From Streptomyces sp. NBC_01231 (GTDB lineage Bacteria > Actinomycetota > Actinomycetes > Streptomycetales > Streptomycetaceae): a DNA stretch of 64,000 nucleotides. The notes beneath the pieces were generated by a model. It saw nothing but the letters and a program-made list of their open reading frames with translations. It was not told where the DNA came from and ran no database searches. The DNA lies in contig CP108521.1 in the NCBI GenBank assembly GCA_035999765.1, positions 2,790,001-2,854,000 of the forward strand. The letters are read 5' to 3'. This document shows, in pieces, positions 27,117-35,142 of the stretch. Positions within the stretch are counted from its first letter, which is position 1; every line of letters begins with the position of its first letter. The translations under genes were made by a program, and so were the position numbers.

Positions 27117-28339
27117 ACGGGCTCCCCCGGCGTTCCGGTGACGGCTGTGCTGGTCTTGACCGGCAGGATCGCATGGACGCGGAAGCCGCCGCCGTAGCGG
27201 GGACCGGTGGTGAGGGTGCCGCGCAGGGCGGTCACCCGCTCCCGCATGCCGAGCAGGCCGTGGCCGCCGCCGGCCTGCGGGTCGTCCACGCCGGTCCCGT
27301 CGTCGAGGACGGTGATCTCGATGTCCGGTCCCACGCGCACGACGCTGACCTCGGCCTTCGCCTGCGTCCCGGCGTGCTTCTGGACGTTGGTGAGGGCCTC
27401 CTGGACGATCCGGTAGGCGGCCAGACCGACGGCGGCGGGCAGGGTGGTGCCGTGGTCGGCGCGGGCGACCTCGACGCGCAGTCCGGCGCTGCGGAAGGTG
27501 CCGACGAGTTCGTCGAGCCGGTCCAGGCCGGGGGCGGGTTCGGTCGGCGCCTCGGGGTCCCCGGACTGGCGCAACAGGCCGACGGTGGCGCGCAGTTCGT
27601 TGAGCGCGGAGCGACTGGCCTCCCGTACGTGGGCCAGGGCCTCCTTGGCCTGGTCGGGCCGCTTGTCCATGACGTGGGCGGCGACCCCGGCCTGGACGTT
27701 GACCAGGGCGATGTGGTGGGCGACGACGTCGTGCAGGTCACGGGCGATGCGCAGGCGTTCCTCGGCGACCCGGCGGCGGGCCTCCTCCTCACGGGTGCGC
27801 TCGGCCCGTTCGGCGCGCTCCCTTATGGCGTGGACGAAGGCACGGCGGCTGCGGACCGCGTCGCCGGCGGTGGCGCCGATGCCGGTCCAGGCGAAGATCG
27901 CGAGGTTCTCCTGGGCGTACCAGGGGAGCGGGCCGGCGAGCATGGAGGCGCCGGTGAGGACGGTCATGGTGAGCAGTCCGGCGCGCCAGGTGGTGGGCCG
28001 GTCGGTGGTGGCGGCGACGGTGTAGAGGGCGATCACCGCGGACATGGCGACGGGGGCACGGGGGTCGCTGGTGACGGCCTCGACGAGGGAGACGGTTCCG
28101 GTGAGGGCGAGGACCGTCATGGGGGCTCGGCGGCGGAACACGAGGGCGACCGAGCCGAGGACGATCAGGACCAGACTGAGGGTGTCGGGGGTGCGCAGGC
28201 CCCAGCTGACGCCGCGCTCCGAGTGCGGGTCCACGAACGAGCCGGCCACCATGCAGACGAGGACGCCGGCTGCGAGGGCCGCGTCCAGCGCCATGGGGTG
28301 CGCCCTGACGTGACGCCGGGCTCGGTCGAGGGTGCTCAC
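27113..28339 (-). CDS. HisKA_3-type sensor histidine kinase
   Basis: A 408-residue sensor. Several membrane helices occupy the first ~165 residues (ALDAALAAGVLVCMVAGSF, LSLVLIVLGSVALVF and others) with almost no extracytoplasmic domain, so it likely senses a membrane signal. The phosphorylated His is in IARDLHDVVAHHIALV. The ATPase domain has EALTNVQKHAG (N box), VLDDGTGVDD (G1) and GGGHGLLGMRERV (G2). The GTG at 28339 is chosen over a TTG at 28348; neither has a strong ribosome site. It forms an operon with the downstream response regulator. Confidence 0.93.
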   Translation of the reverse strand: MSTLDRARRHVRAHPMALDAALAAGVLVCMVAGSFVDPHSERGVSWGLRTPDTLSLVLIVLGSVALVFRRRAPMTVLALTGTVSLVEAVTSDPRAPVAMSAVIALYTVAATTDRPTTWRAGLLTMTVLTGASMLAGPLPWYAQENLAIFAWTGIGATAGDAVRSRRAFVHAIRERAERAERTREEEARRRVAEERLRIARDLHDVVAHHIALVNVQAGVAAHVMDKRPDQAKEALAHVREASRSALNELRATVGLLRQSGDPEAPTEPAPGLDRLDELVGTFRSAGLRVEVARADHGTTLPAAVGLAAYRIVQEALTNVQKHAGTQAKAEVSVVRVGPDIEITVLDDGTGVDDPQAGGGHGLLGMRERVTALRGTLTTGPRYGGGFRVHAILPVKTSTAVTGTPGEPV

Positions 28340-28442
28340 GTCTGCCAACGGTACGGGGGCCCCGACGGGGGCGGAACGGGGGCCACCTGTACGTTTCCTG
28401 TCTGCCTCAGGTGCGGATCCGGGCTTGCGGAAGGCGGGGGGC

Positions 28443-28721
28443 TCAGCCCGGGATCAGCCCGTCGTCGCTCAGGAGTTCCTGGACGTCCTCCAGGGTCGCG
28501 TCCTGCGACGGGAGGATGAGTTCCGACGGTTCCAGGGAGTCGTCCGGGAGCGGCTCGCCCAGTTCGCGGACCTTGGACAGCAAGGCTTCCAGGGTGCGGC
28601 GGAAGCCGGGGCCGTCGCCTTTCTCCATCTCGGCGAGCAGCTCGTCGTCCAGCTTGTTCAGCTCGGTGAGGTGGCCGTCGGCCAGCCTCACCTGCCCCTC
28701 CCCCATGATCCGTACGATCAT
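28443..28721 (-). CDS. pspAA: PspA-associated protein
   Basis: A 92-residue acidic protein starting MIVRIMGEGQVRLADGHL, the form of the PspAA (PspA-associated) family of actinobacteria and archaea. It lies 73 bp downstream of the pspA-like gene on the same strand, the usual arrangement. The family is linked to membrane-stress response and may modulate PspA. The C-terminal half (QDATLEDVQELLSDDGLIPG) is helical and acidic. No enzymatic motif is present. Confidence 0.85.
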   Translation of the reverse strand: MIVRIMGEGQVRLADGHLTELNKLDDELLAEMEKGDGPGFRRTLEALLSKVRELGEPLPDDSLEPSELILPSQDATLEDVQELLSDDGLIPG

Positions 28722-28794
28722 GTCGCCCTCCTCAGGCGTGGGCCCTACTGCTTGTCCGTGCTCGTTACACTGTGCGGCCGGTTGTCACTGCTTG

Positions 28795-29589
28795 TCACTG
28801 CTTGTCGAAGCGTGGGGTGTCCTGCGGCTGCTGCTGGGACTGCTGCTGGCTCGTGCCACCTTCGATGGCCTGCTGCCCGGAGGTGCCTCCGGCCAGCTCC
28901 GCCTTCATGCGCTGCAGCTCCAGCTCTACATCCGTACCACCGGAGAGCCGGTCCAGCTCGGCCTGGATGTCGTCCTTGTGCATGCCGGACTGGTCGTCGA
29001 GCGCGCCGGAAGCGAGGAGTTCGTCGATCGCTCCCGCCCGGGCCTGGAGCTGCGCGGTCTTGTCCTCGGCGCGCTGAATGGCCAGGCCGACGTCGCCCAT
29101 CTCCTCGGAGATGCCGGAGAACGCCTCGCCGATCCGGGTCTGCGCCTGGGCCGCGGTGTACGTGGCCTTGATCGTCTCCTTCTTCGTACGGAAGGCGTCG
29201 ACCTTGGCCTGGAGCCGTTGGGCCGCCAGGGTGAGCTTCTCCTCCTCGCCCTGCAGCGTGGAGTGCTGTGTCTCCAGGTCGGTCACCTGCTGCTGGAGCG
29301 CGGCACGACGGGAGAGCGCCTCACGGGCCAGGTCCTCGCGGCCCAGCGCCAGCGCCTTGCGGCCCTGGTCCTCCAGCTTGGACGACTGCGACTGCAGCTG
29401 GTTCAGCTGGAGTTCCAGGCGCTTGCGGCTGGTCGCCACGTCGGCGACTCCACGGCGCACCTTCTGCAGCAGCTCCAGCTGCTTCTGGTACGAGTAATCG
29501 AGGGTTTCGCGCGGGTCCTCGGCCCGGTCAAGGGCCTTGTTCGCCTTCGCGCGGAAGATCATCCCCATACGCTTCATGACACCGCTCAT
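28795..29589 (-). CDS. pspA: PspA/IM30 (Vipp1) family membrane-stress protein
   Basis: A 264-residue, almost wholly coiled-coil protein, starting MSGVMKRMGMIFRAKANKAL. The amphipathic N-terminal helix and heptad repeats (LLQKVRRGVADVATSRKRLELQ and on) are as in PspA/IM30, an ESCRT-III-like protein that protects damaged membranes. A Gln/Ser-rich C-terminal tail (QQSQQQPQDTPRFDKQ) replaces the usual end. The start at 29589 is preceded by AAGGGGG at a wide distance; the ATG at 29577 is a fair alternative. pspAA follows. No clear SigE or ClgR site was found by eye upstream. Confidence 0.9.
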   Translation of the reverse strand: MSGVMKRMGMIFRAKANKALDRAEDPRETLDYSYQKQLELLQKVRRGVADVATSRKRLELQLNQLQSQSSKLEDQGRKALALGREDLAREALSRRAALQQQVTDLETQHSTLQGEEEKLTLAAQRLQAKVDAFRTKKETIKATYTAAQAQTRIGEAFSGISEEMGDVGLAIQRAEDKTAQLQARAGAIDELLASGALDDQSGMHKDDIQAELDRLSGGTDVELELQRMKAELAGGTSGQQAIEGGTSQQQSQQQPQDTPRFDKQ

Positions 29590-29763
29590 GGGCTTCGCGC
29601 GCCCCCTTCTGACGGACTCCAGCTCAGCTGCTGCGACAGAACCCACAGTACGGGCCCTGCATCCATTACCGCACTGTTCAGGGACTGATGCGCTCATCCC
29701 CAAGGACGACTGCGCCAGGCCCCGCTCCCGCGTAAGGAGTAGGTGACCTTCAGGGTGAGCACC

Positions 29764-29792
29764 GGGTCACCGAGTGAGTATTGGGTCACCGA
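29764..29792. repeat. Direct repeat GGGTCACCGA, period 19 bp
   Basis: Two exact copies of GGGTCACCGA start at 29764 and 29783, with an inverted GGTGACC at 29742-29748. They lie in the 299-bp divergent gap (29590-29888) between pspA and the DUF3043 gene. Tandem operator half-sites for a regulator are possible. Apart from this and a -10-like TACCCT before the DUF3043 start I see nothing in the gap. Confidence 0.55.
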
Positions 29793-29888
29793 CGTCCCCA
29801 TCTGTCCCCAGTACAGACGACTGGTGTTGCCGGATCGTTCCCCACCGGGCTGGGGTCCATGCCCCCGCACCCCGTACCCTTGGTTTTT

Positions 29889-30488
29889 GTGTTCCGTAGC
29901 CGTGCGAAGGATGAGAAGGCCCCCGCCGCCGACAAGGCGCCGCTGACCGACTCCAAGCTGACCCGTGACCCGCAGGCCCCGAAGGGCCGGCCCACACCCA
30001 AGCGGAGTGAGGCCCAGTCGGTACGCCGCAGCGTGGCCAACACGCCGACGACGCGCAAGGAGGCCGCCAAACGCCAGCGCGACGAGCGCCGCGTCCAGAT
30101 GGACAAGCAGCGCCAGGCCCTGGCCACCGGCGACGAGCGGTACCTGCCCGCGCGTGACAAGGGCCCCGTGCGCAAGTTCGCCCGCGACTACATCGACTCG
30201 CGGTTCAACGTGGCGGAGTTCTTCCTGCCGATGGCCGTGGTCATCCTCGTGCTGAGCATGGTGCGGGTGGGCTCGCTGCAGAGCATCGCGCTGCTGCTGT
30301 GGCTGGTCGTGATCGTGCTGATCGTGCTCGACTCGGTCCTCACGGGCTTCCGTCTGAAGAAGCGGCTGGCCGAGCGCTTCCCGGACCAGGGCCGTAAGGG
30401 CGCGGTCGCCTACGCGCTGATGCGCTCCCTCCAGATGCGTCGGCTCCGACTGCCGAAGCCGCAGGTCAAGCGTGGAGAGCGGCCCTGA
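29889..30488 (+). CDS. DUF3043 membrane protein
   Basis: A 199-residue protein. The N-terminal ~95 residues are highly charged and basic (RKEAAKRQRDERRVQMDKQRQAL), with no membrane segment; two close helices follow (FFLPMAVVILVLSMVRV and ALLLWLVVIVLIVLDSVL), then a basic tail. The pattern is the DUF3043 family of actinobacteria, whose role is unknown. The GTG at 29889 is preceded at 29875-29880 by TACCCT, fitting a leaderless mRNA; the upstream frame (to 29781) is Pro/Gly-rich noise. Its stop overlaps the likely CTG start of the next gene (CTGA). Confidence 0.85.
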   Translation: MFRSRAKDEKAPAADKAPLTDSKLTRDPQAPKGRPTPKRSEAQSVRRSVANTPTTRKEAAKRQRDERRVQMDKQRQALATGDERYLPARDKGPVRKFARDYIDSRFNVAEFFLPMAVVILVLSMVRVGSLQSIALLLWLVVIVLIVLDSVLTGFRLKKRLAERFPDQGRKGAVAYALMRSLQMRRLRLPKPQVKRGERP

Positions 30489-31273
30489 GCACGACGCCGT
30501 TCACCGGGGGCGCGGCGGATGCCTGGCTGAACAAGCTGGGTGAGCTGCGGGATGTCGTACGACAGGAGCTGGTGGCCCGGCAGCTCGACGAGCAGATAGC
30601 CGGGCGGTTCCCGGTGGGGCAGCGGCTGCGGGTACTCGACGTGGGGATGGGCCAGGGCACGCAGGCGCTGCGGCTGGCCCGGGCCGGGCACCAGGTCACC
30701 GGGGTCGAGCAGGATCCCCAGATGATCTCTGTCGCCAGGGAGGCCCTCGCCGCCGAGCCGGAGGGGATCCGGGCGCGGATGCGGCTCGTCCAGAGCGACG
30801 GCCGGGACACCGGGGTGCACTTCCTGCCGGGCAGCTTCGACGTGGTGCTGTGCCACGGCGTGCTGATGTACGTCGAAGAGCCGGATCCGCTGCTGGCGGG
30901 GCTGGCCCGGATGCTCGCCCAGGGCGGGCTGCTGTCGCTCCTCGTGCGCAACGGGAACGCGCTGGCGATGCGGCCGGGACTGTCCGGGGACTGGGCCGCG
31001 GCGCTCACCGCCTTCGACACCACCGCGTACCTCAACCGGCTGGGCCTCGACGTCCGGGCCGACCGGCTGGAGACGCTGACCGCGACGCTCGCCGGCATCG
31101 GGGCGCCTTTGCAGGCCTGGTACGGCGTGCGGGTCTTCACGGACACGGCGGCGGACGGGACGGATGTCCCGGACGACCTGTCGGATCTGCTCGCGGTCGA
31201 GGAACGGGCGGGGCGCTCGGACCCGTATCGCGGGGTGGCGGCCCTGCTGCATCTGTGCGGAGTGCGGGGCTGA
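30485..31273 (+). CDS. Class I SAM-dependent methyltransferase, probable CTG start
   Basis: A 262-residue methyltransferase. Motif I is LRVLDVGMGQGTQALRLARAGH; the acidic loop end of strand 2 is VTGVEQDPQM; strand 4 is FDVVLCHGVLMYVEEP, followed by LLARGG-type sequence GLLSLLVRN. No ATG, GTG or TTG opens the frame before a GTG at 30572, 29 codons inside. The frame upstream of that codes LSTTPFTGGAADAWLNKLGEL from a CTG at 30485 that overlaps the previous stop (CTGA) with GGAGAG 6 bases upstream. I take CTG as start. The substrate is unknown. Confidence 0.82.
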   Translation: MSTTPFTGGAADAWLNKLGELRDVVRQELVARQLDEQIAGRFPVGQRLRVLDVGMGQGTQALRLARAGHQVTGVEQDPQMISVAREALAAEPEGIRARMRLVQSDGRDTGVHFLPGSFDVVLCHGVLMYVEEPDPLLAGLARMLAQGGLLSLLVRNGNALAMRPGLSGDWAAALTAFDTTAYLNRLGLDVRADRLETLTATLAGIGAPLQAWYGVRVFTDTAADGTDVPDDLSDLLAVEERAGRSDPYRGVAALLHLCGVRG

Positions 31274-31327
31274 GCCCATCCGGGCTGCCCGGGCCGCCGG
31301 GGATGTGACACCCACGACCGGTGAGAA

Positions 31328-31350
31328 GGGCGGCCGGCGTACGGCCGCCC
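31328..31350. terminator. Hairpin between convergent genes
   Basis: GGGCGGCCG / CGGCCGCCC around GCGTA lies between the methyltransferase stop (31273) and the small minus-strand gene stop (31361). Confidence 0.8.
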
Positions 31351-31360
31351 CCCGTCCCCG

Positions 31361-31576
31361 CTACGCCTCTTCCGCCGCGCGCAGGCTCATCGGCCCGTAG
31401 ATCTCCGTGGCGTCCTCGAACAGACGTACCTGTTCCGCGCCGCCGGCCAGCAGGTCCTTCCAGTACTCCCCGAGCCAGGACTCGGCGTCCCCCTGCGTGG
31501 TGAATTCCTCGGGCTGTACCGCGGGCTGGACCTCCGCCCCGTCGGCCGTCTCGAATCGCCACGTCCATGCCGCCAT
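31361..31576 (-). CDS. Small conserved hypothetical protein
   Basis: A 71-residue acidic protein (MAAWTWRFETADGAEVQPAV at the start). It is rich in Trp and Glu and has no Cys. The ATG at 31576 has GGGAGG 5 bases upstream, much better than the frame extension to 31642. The C-terminal part (WLGEYWKDLLAGGAEQVRLF) looks like a helix-strand segment. I know similar small proteins in streptomycetes but no function. It is divergent from cobU. Confidence 0.75.
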   Translation of the reverse strand: MAAWTWRFETADGAEVQPAVQPEEFTTQGDAESWLGEYWKDLLAGGAEQVRLFEDATEIYGPMSLRAAEEA

Positions 31577-31779
31577 GTACGCCTCCCACGTCTGAGCACG
31601 AGCAGAGCAGGAGCCGGATCTTGGTCCGGCTCCTCTCCGCACCCTATTCGCTCCGCTGGGTCAGCTGTGCAGAACCGGGGGAGGTTCACGATGCGGCGGA
31701 GCCGCATGTCGCGGCGGTCCCGCGTCCTTCGGGGGACGCGGGCGCGCACGAGCAGCGGCGACCGGCGAGAATCGGGGCC

Positions 31780-32982
31780 GTGGAAGCAACTTTGCTCGGT
31801 ACCGGCGCCCCCGCGGGGCTTCCCCGCCCCGACTGTCCCTGTGCCGTCTGTGCCACGGCCCTCGGGGTGGCCGCCCGGGCGGCCACCGCGGTGCTCGTGG
31901 ACGGGACCCTGCTGCTCGATCTGACGCCCGGTGCGGCGTTCGCGGCGGCCCGGGCGGGGCATTCGCTGAGCCGGGTACGGCAGGTGCTGCTGTCGCATCC
32001 GCACGACGGGCCGGCGGTCGAGGTGCCGGCGGGGCTGCCGCAGCCCGGACGGGTGCCCGACGGGCGGGAGTTGGCGCTGCTGACGGGGCATCGGGTGCGG
32101 GCGGTGGCGATGGACACGCCGGGCACCGGGTACGCGGTGGCCGGGCCGGGCGGGCAGCGGCTGCTGTACCTGCCGCCCGGGGGTGCGCCCGCCGGACTGG
32201 AAGAGGGGGCCACGGAAACGTACGACATGGTGCTCGCGGATGTCGTGGGGCGGCCGGACGCCCTGGCGCGGCTGCGGGCCGTGGGGGCGGTCGGGCCCAC
32301 GACGGACGTGATCGCCGTGCACCTCGACCACGACGCTTCGCCGGGGCCCGAGATGCGACGCCGGCTGGCCGCGGCGGGGGCGCGGGCGGTGCCGGACGGG
32401 ACGACTCTTGCGGTGGGCGTGTACGAGGACGTACCGGATGTGCCGCGGCGGACGCTGGTGCTGGGCGGCGCCCGGTCGGGGAAGTCGGTGGAGGCCGAGC
32501 GGCGCCTGGAGGCCTTTCCGGACGTGCTGTATGTCGCGACCGGCGGCTCCCGCAACGAGGACAGCGAGTGGGCGGCCCGCGTCGCCGCGCACCGGGAACG
32601 GCGGCCGGGGTCGTGGCGTACGGCCGAGACGTGCGACCTGGTGCCGCTGCTGAAGGAGGACGGGCCGCCGTTGCTCGTGGACTGTCTGTCGCTGTGGCTG
32701 ACGGACGCGATGGACGCCGTCGGGGCGTGGGACGACGCCCAGTGGGCCGACGGCGGCGAACGGGCGTTGCGGGCGCGGGTACGGGAGTTGACGGAGGCGG
32801 TCCGCGCCACCGGGCGGACCGTGGTCGCCGTGTCGAACGAGGTGGGCTCGGGGATCGTGCCGGCCACCGCGTCCGGGCGGCGCTACCGGGACGAACTCGG
32901 GCGGCTGAACGCGGCGTTCGCGAACGAGTGCGAGCAGGTGCTGCTGGTGGTCGCGGGTCAGGCGCTGGTGCTACGGGGCTGA
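31780..32982 (+). CDS. cobU: Adenosylcobinamide kinase/guanylyltransferase with N-terminal beta-lactamase-like domain
   Basis: A 400-residue fusion. The C-terminal ~180 residues are CobU: LVLGGARSGKSVEAE (P-loop), VLYVATGGSRNEDSEW, RPGSWRTAETCDL, LLVDCLSLWLTD and AVSNEVGSGIVP, all typical. It phosphorylates adenosylcobinamide and adds GMP. The first ~215 residues resemble a metallo-beta-lactamase fold (VEATLLGTGAPAGLPRPDCP start and LSHPHDG), but the HxHxDH metal motif is degenerate, and a VHLDHDASP segment lies near its end. The GTG at 31780 lacks a strong ribosome site. It is followed on the opposite strand by a methyltransferase, then by cobT. Confidence 0.9.
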   Translation: MEATLLGTGAPAGLPRPDCPCAVCATALGVAARAATAVLVDGTLLLDLTPGAAFAAARAGHSLSRVRQVLLSHPHDGPAVEVPAGLPQPGRVPDGRELALLTGHRVRAVAMDTPGTGYAVAGPGGQRLLYLPPGGAPAGLEEGATETYDMVLADVVGRPDALARLRAVGAVGPTTDVIAVHLDHDASPGPEMRRRLAAAGARAVPDGTTLAVGVYEDVPDVPRRTLVLGGARSGKSVEAERRLEAFPDVLYVATGGSRNEDSEWAARVAAHRERRPGSWRTAETCDLVPLLKEDGPPLLVDCLSLWLTDAMDAVGAWDDAQWADGGERALRARVRELTEAVRATGRTVVAVSNEVGSGIVPATASGRRYRDELGRLNAAFANECEQVLLVVAGQALVLRG

Positions 32983-33681
32983 CGCCTCGCGGCGGGCGAT
33001 GAGTCGGTAGGTGTTCGAGAAGCGGGTGAGTCCGAGCAGGGGGGCCAGGGCGTGGTCCAGCGCCTTCGCCGCGGCCACCAGGGGACTGGTCGCCCACGGG
33101 GGCAGATACCCGGGCAGGGACAGGGACAGCGCGGCCGACAGATCGTGGGGGAGATGCGCGGCCCGGCGGTCCGTCCTGACGATCGTGCAGCCCTGGGACT
33201 CCAGTTCCGTGCACAGGTCGTCCAGGGACAGCAGCCGGAGCCGGCGGGCCCGCGGGAGCCATCGTTCGCCGAGGAGTGAGGCGAACGCGCACTGCGGGTC
33301 GGGGGCTTCGAGCAGGAGGTGACCGCCGGGGCGCAGGACGGCCATCGCCGCGTGGAGTTCCTCGCGGGGGTCCGGGGTGTGCGGCAGGTGGTGGAGCATG
33401 CTGACCACGTCGTAGCGGGCGCGCAGCCGGGTCGTGATCCGCGGGTCCGTCAGGAGCCCCACATGGGCCTCCTCGACGTGCTCGGCGCGCCGGGCCAGCT
33501 CGACCCGGTGGGTGGCGTCCAGGCCGTCGAAGGCCGTGTACGGGAAGAACTCCTTCGCCGCCTTCGGGAAGTGGGCCTCGCCGGTGCCGACGTCCAGCCA
33601 GCTCTCCGGCTCGGGGAACGGCAGTATCGCCCGGGCCGTGGAGCGCAGGCGCCGCGCGGAGAGGGCGGACGGTGCGGGCAT
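32971..33681 (-). CDS. Class I SAM-dependent methyltransferase
   Basis: A 236-residue protein. Motif I is SWLDVGTGEAHFPKAAKEFF, the loop after strand 2 is FDGLDAT, and YDVVSMLHHLPHTPDPREELHAAMAVLRPGG-type sequence (here YDVVSMLHHLPHT) is typical of methyltransferase group 11/23. The C-terminal region has a hydrophobic Leu/Pro stretch (LSLSLPGYLPPWA). The ATG at 33681 follows GGGAG. The gene overlaps the 3' end of cobU by 12 bp in convergent fashion. It might act on a lipid or small molecule; nothing ties it to cobalamin. Confidence 0.85.
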   Translation of the reverse strand: MPAPSALSARRLRSTARAILPFPEPESWLDVGTGEAHFPKAAKEFFPYTAFDGLDATHRVELARRAEHVEEAHVGLLTDPRITTRLRARYDVVSMLHHLPHTPDPREELHAAMAVLRPGGHLLLEAPDPQCAFASLLGERWLPRARRLRLLSLDDLCTELESQGCTIVRTDRRAAHLPHDLSAALSLSLPGYLPPWATSPLVAAAKALDHALAPLLGLTRFSNTYRLIARREASAP

Positions 33682-33819
33682 GGGCGGCTCCCGGAGACGT
33701 ATGACAATCCGCTGCAAAACGGAACGTATGGGATGGCGATCTGGAGCGCAACGACGTCGCTCCGTCGTCGTGGCGACATGACGCCGTCGTGTTCGATCGC
33801 GGCCGGTACTGTTCGGCGA

Positions 33820-35004
33820 ATGAGCTCGCTTAATCTCGACGACTTCACCGATCTGATCGAGCGCCCCGACGGTGGTGTGCGCCGCGACGCCGAGGCACGC
33901 CGGGAACGTCAGATCGTGCCGCCCGGAGCACTGGGCCGCCTCGACGAACTGGGTGAGTGGCTGGCCGCGGCACAGTCCGCCGTGCCGGTACGCACGGTCG
34001 ACCGGCCACGGGTCGTGCTGTTCGCCGGGGACCACGGGATCGCCGAACTGGGCGTCTCGGCACGACCCGCGGGCACCGCCGGGGAGTTGGTGCGGGAGGT
34101 CCTGGAGGGCGGCCGCCCGGTGTCGGTGCTCGCGCGGCGGCTCGGGGTGCCGGTCCGGGTGATCGACATGGCGCTGGACTGCGCGCCGGAGGCCCTGCCC
34201 GGCGAGGTCACGCGGCACCGGGTGCGGCGCGGCAGCGGGCGTATCGACATCGAGGACGCGCTGACCCTGGAGGAGGCGGAGGCCGCCTTCCGGGCCGGGG
34301 TGGCGGTGGCCGACGAGGAGGCCGACTCCGGTACGGATCTGGTGGTGCTCGGCGATGTGAGCGTGGGCGGCACCACGGCGGCGGGCGTGCTGATCGCCGC
34401 GCTGTGCGGGACTGACGCGTCCGTGGTGACCGGGCGGGGCGGTCAGGCCATCGACGACCTCGCGTGGATGCGCAAGTGCGCGGCGATCCGGGACGCGCTG
34501 CGGCGGGCCCGGCCGGTGCTCGGGGAGCAGTTGCAGTTGCTGGCGACGGTCGGCGGGGCGGACCTCGCCGCGATCACCGGGTTCCTGCTGCAGAGCGCGG
34601 TGCGGAAGTTGCCGGTGATCCTGGACGGGGTCGTGGTGGCCGCGTGCGCGCTGGTGGGGCAGCGGATCGCGTTCCGGGCGCCGGACTGGTGGCTGGCCGG
34701 GCAGAGCAGCGGGGAGCCGGGGCAGGCGAAGGCGCTGGACCGGATGGCCTTGGAGCCTCTGCTGGATCACGGCGTGACCGTCGGGGAGGGCGCGGGCGCG
34801 CTGTTGGCGTTGCCGCTGGTACAGGCCGCGGCGGCGCTGGCCGCGGAGCTTCCTGAGAAGCCGGAGTTTTCTGAGAAGCCGGAGGATTCGGGAGAGTTGG
34901 AGGGGCCCGAGGGGTTGGAGGGTTCCGAGGGGCTGGAGAACTCCGGAAAACTGGAGGACTCCGGAGAGCTGCGGGAGGACGGGGCGCCGGGGAAAGAGGC
35001 GTAG
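33820..35004 (+). CDS. cobT: Nicotinate-nucleotide-dimethylbenzimidazole phosphoribosyltransferase
   Basis: A 394-residue enzyme that activates the lower ligand of cobalamin. Key segments are IVPPGALGRLDELGEW (PPGALGRL, substrate loop), VVLFAGDHGIAELGVS, LVVLGDVSVGGTTAAGVL, ATVGGADLAAITGFLL and AFRAPDWWLAGQSSGEPGQ (SxEP-type catalytic Glu region near LGVTVGEGAGAL). A tail of about 50 residues rich in Glu, Gly and Pro (PEKPEFSEKPEDSGELEGPE) is not part of the family fold. A possible -10 TACTGT lies 8 bases before the ATG at 33820, so translation may be leaderless. The neighbouring genes cobU and cobS complete the lower-loop pathway. Confidence 0.93.
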   Translation: MSSLNLDDFTDLIERPDGGVRRDAEARRERQIVPPGALGRLDELGEWLAAAQSAVPVRTVDRPRVVLFAGDHGIAELGVSARPAGTAGELVREVLEGGRPVSVLARRLGVPVRVIDMALDCAPEALPGEVTRHRVRRGSGRIDIEDALTLEEAEAAFRAGVAVADEEADSGTDLVVLGDVSVGGTTAAGVLIAALCGTDASVVTGRGGQAIDDLAWMRKCAAIRDALRRARPVLGEQLQLLATVGGADLAAITGFLLQSAVRKLPVILDGVVVAACALVGQRIAFRAPDWWLAGQSSGEPGQAKALDRMALEPLLDHGVTVGEGAGALLALPLVQAAAALAAELPEKPEFSEKPEDSGELEGPEGLEGSEGLENSGKLEDSGELREDGAPGKEA

Positions 35005-35142
35005 CCTCCGGCCGGTTCGACACCGTGGGACCACGCCGTCCGGCCGGACGCCGACGCGGCCGGACGCCGTCACGCCCCGGCGCCGCCGCACGCCGTCGTG
35101 GCTGAGCGTCACGGCGGCAGAAAACGGGCATGATCCCCGTTC

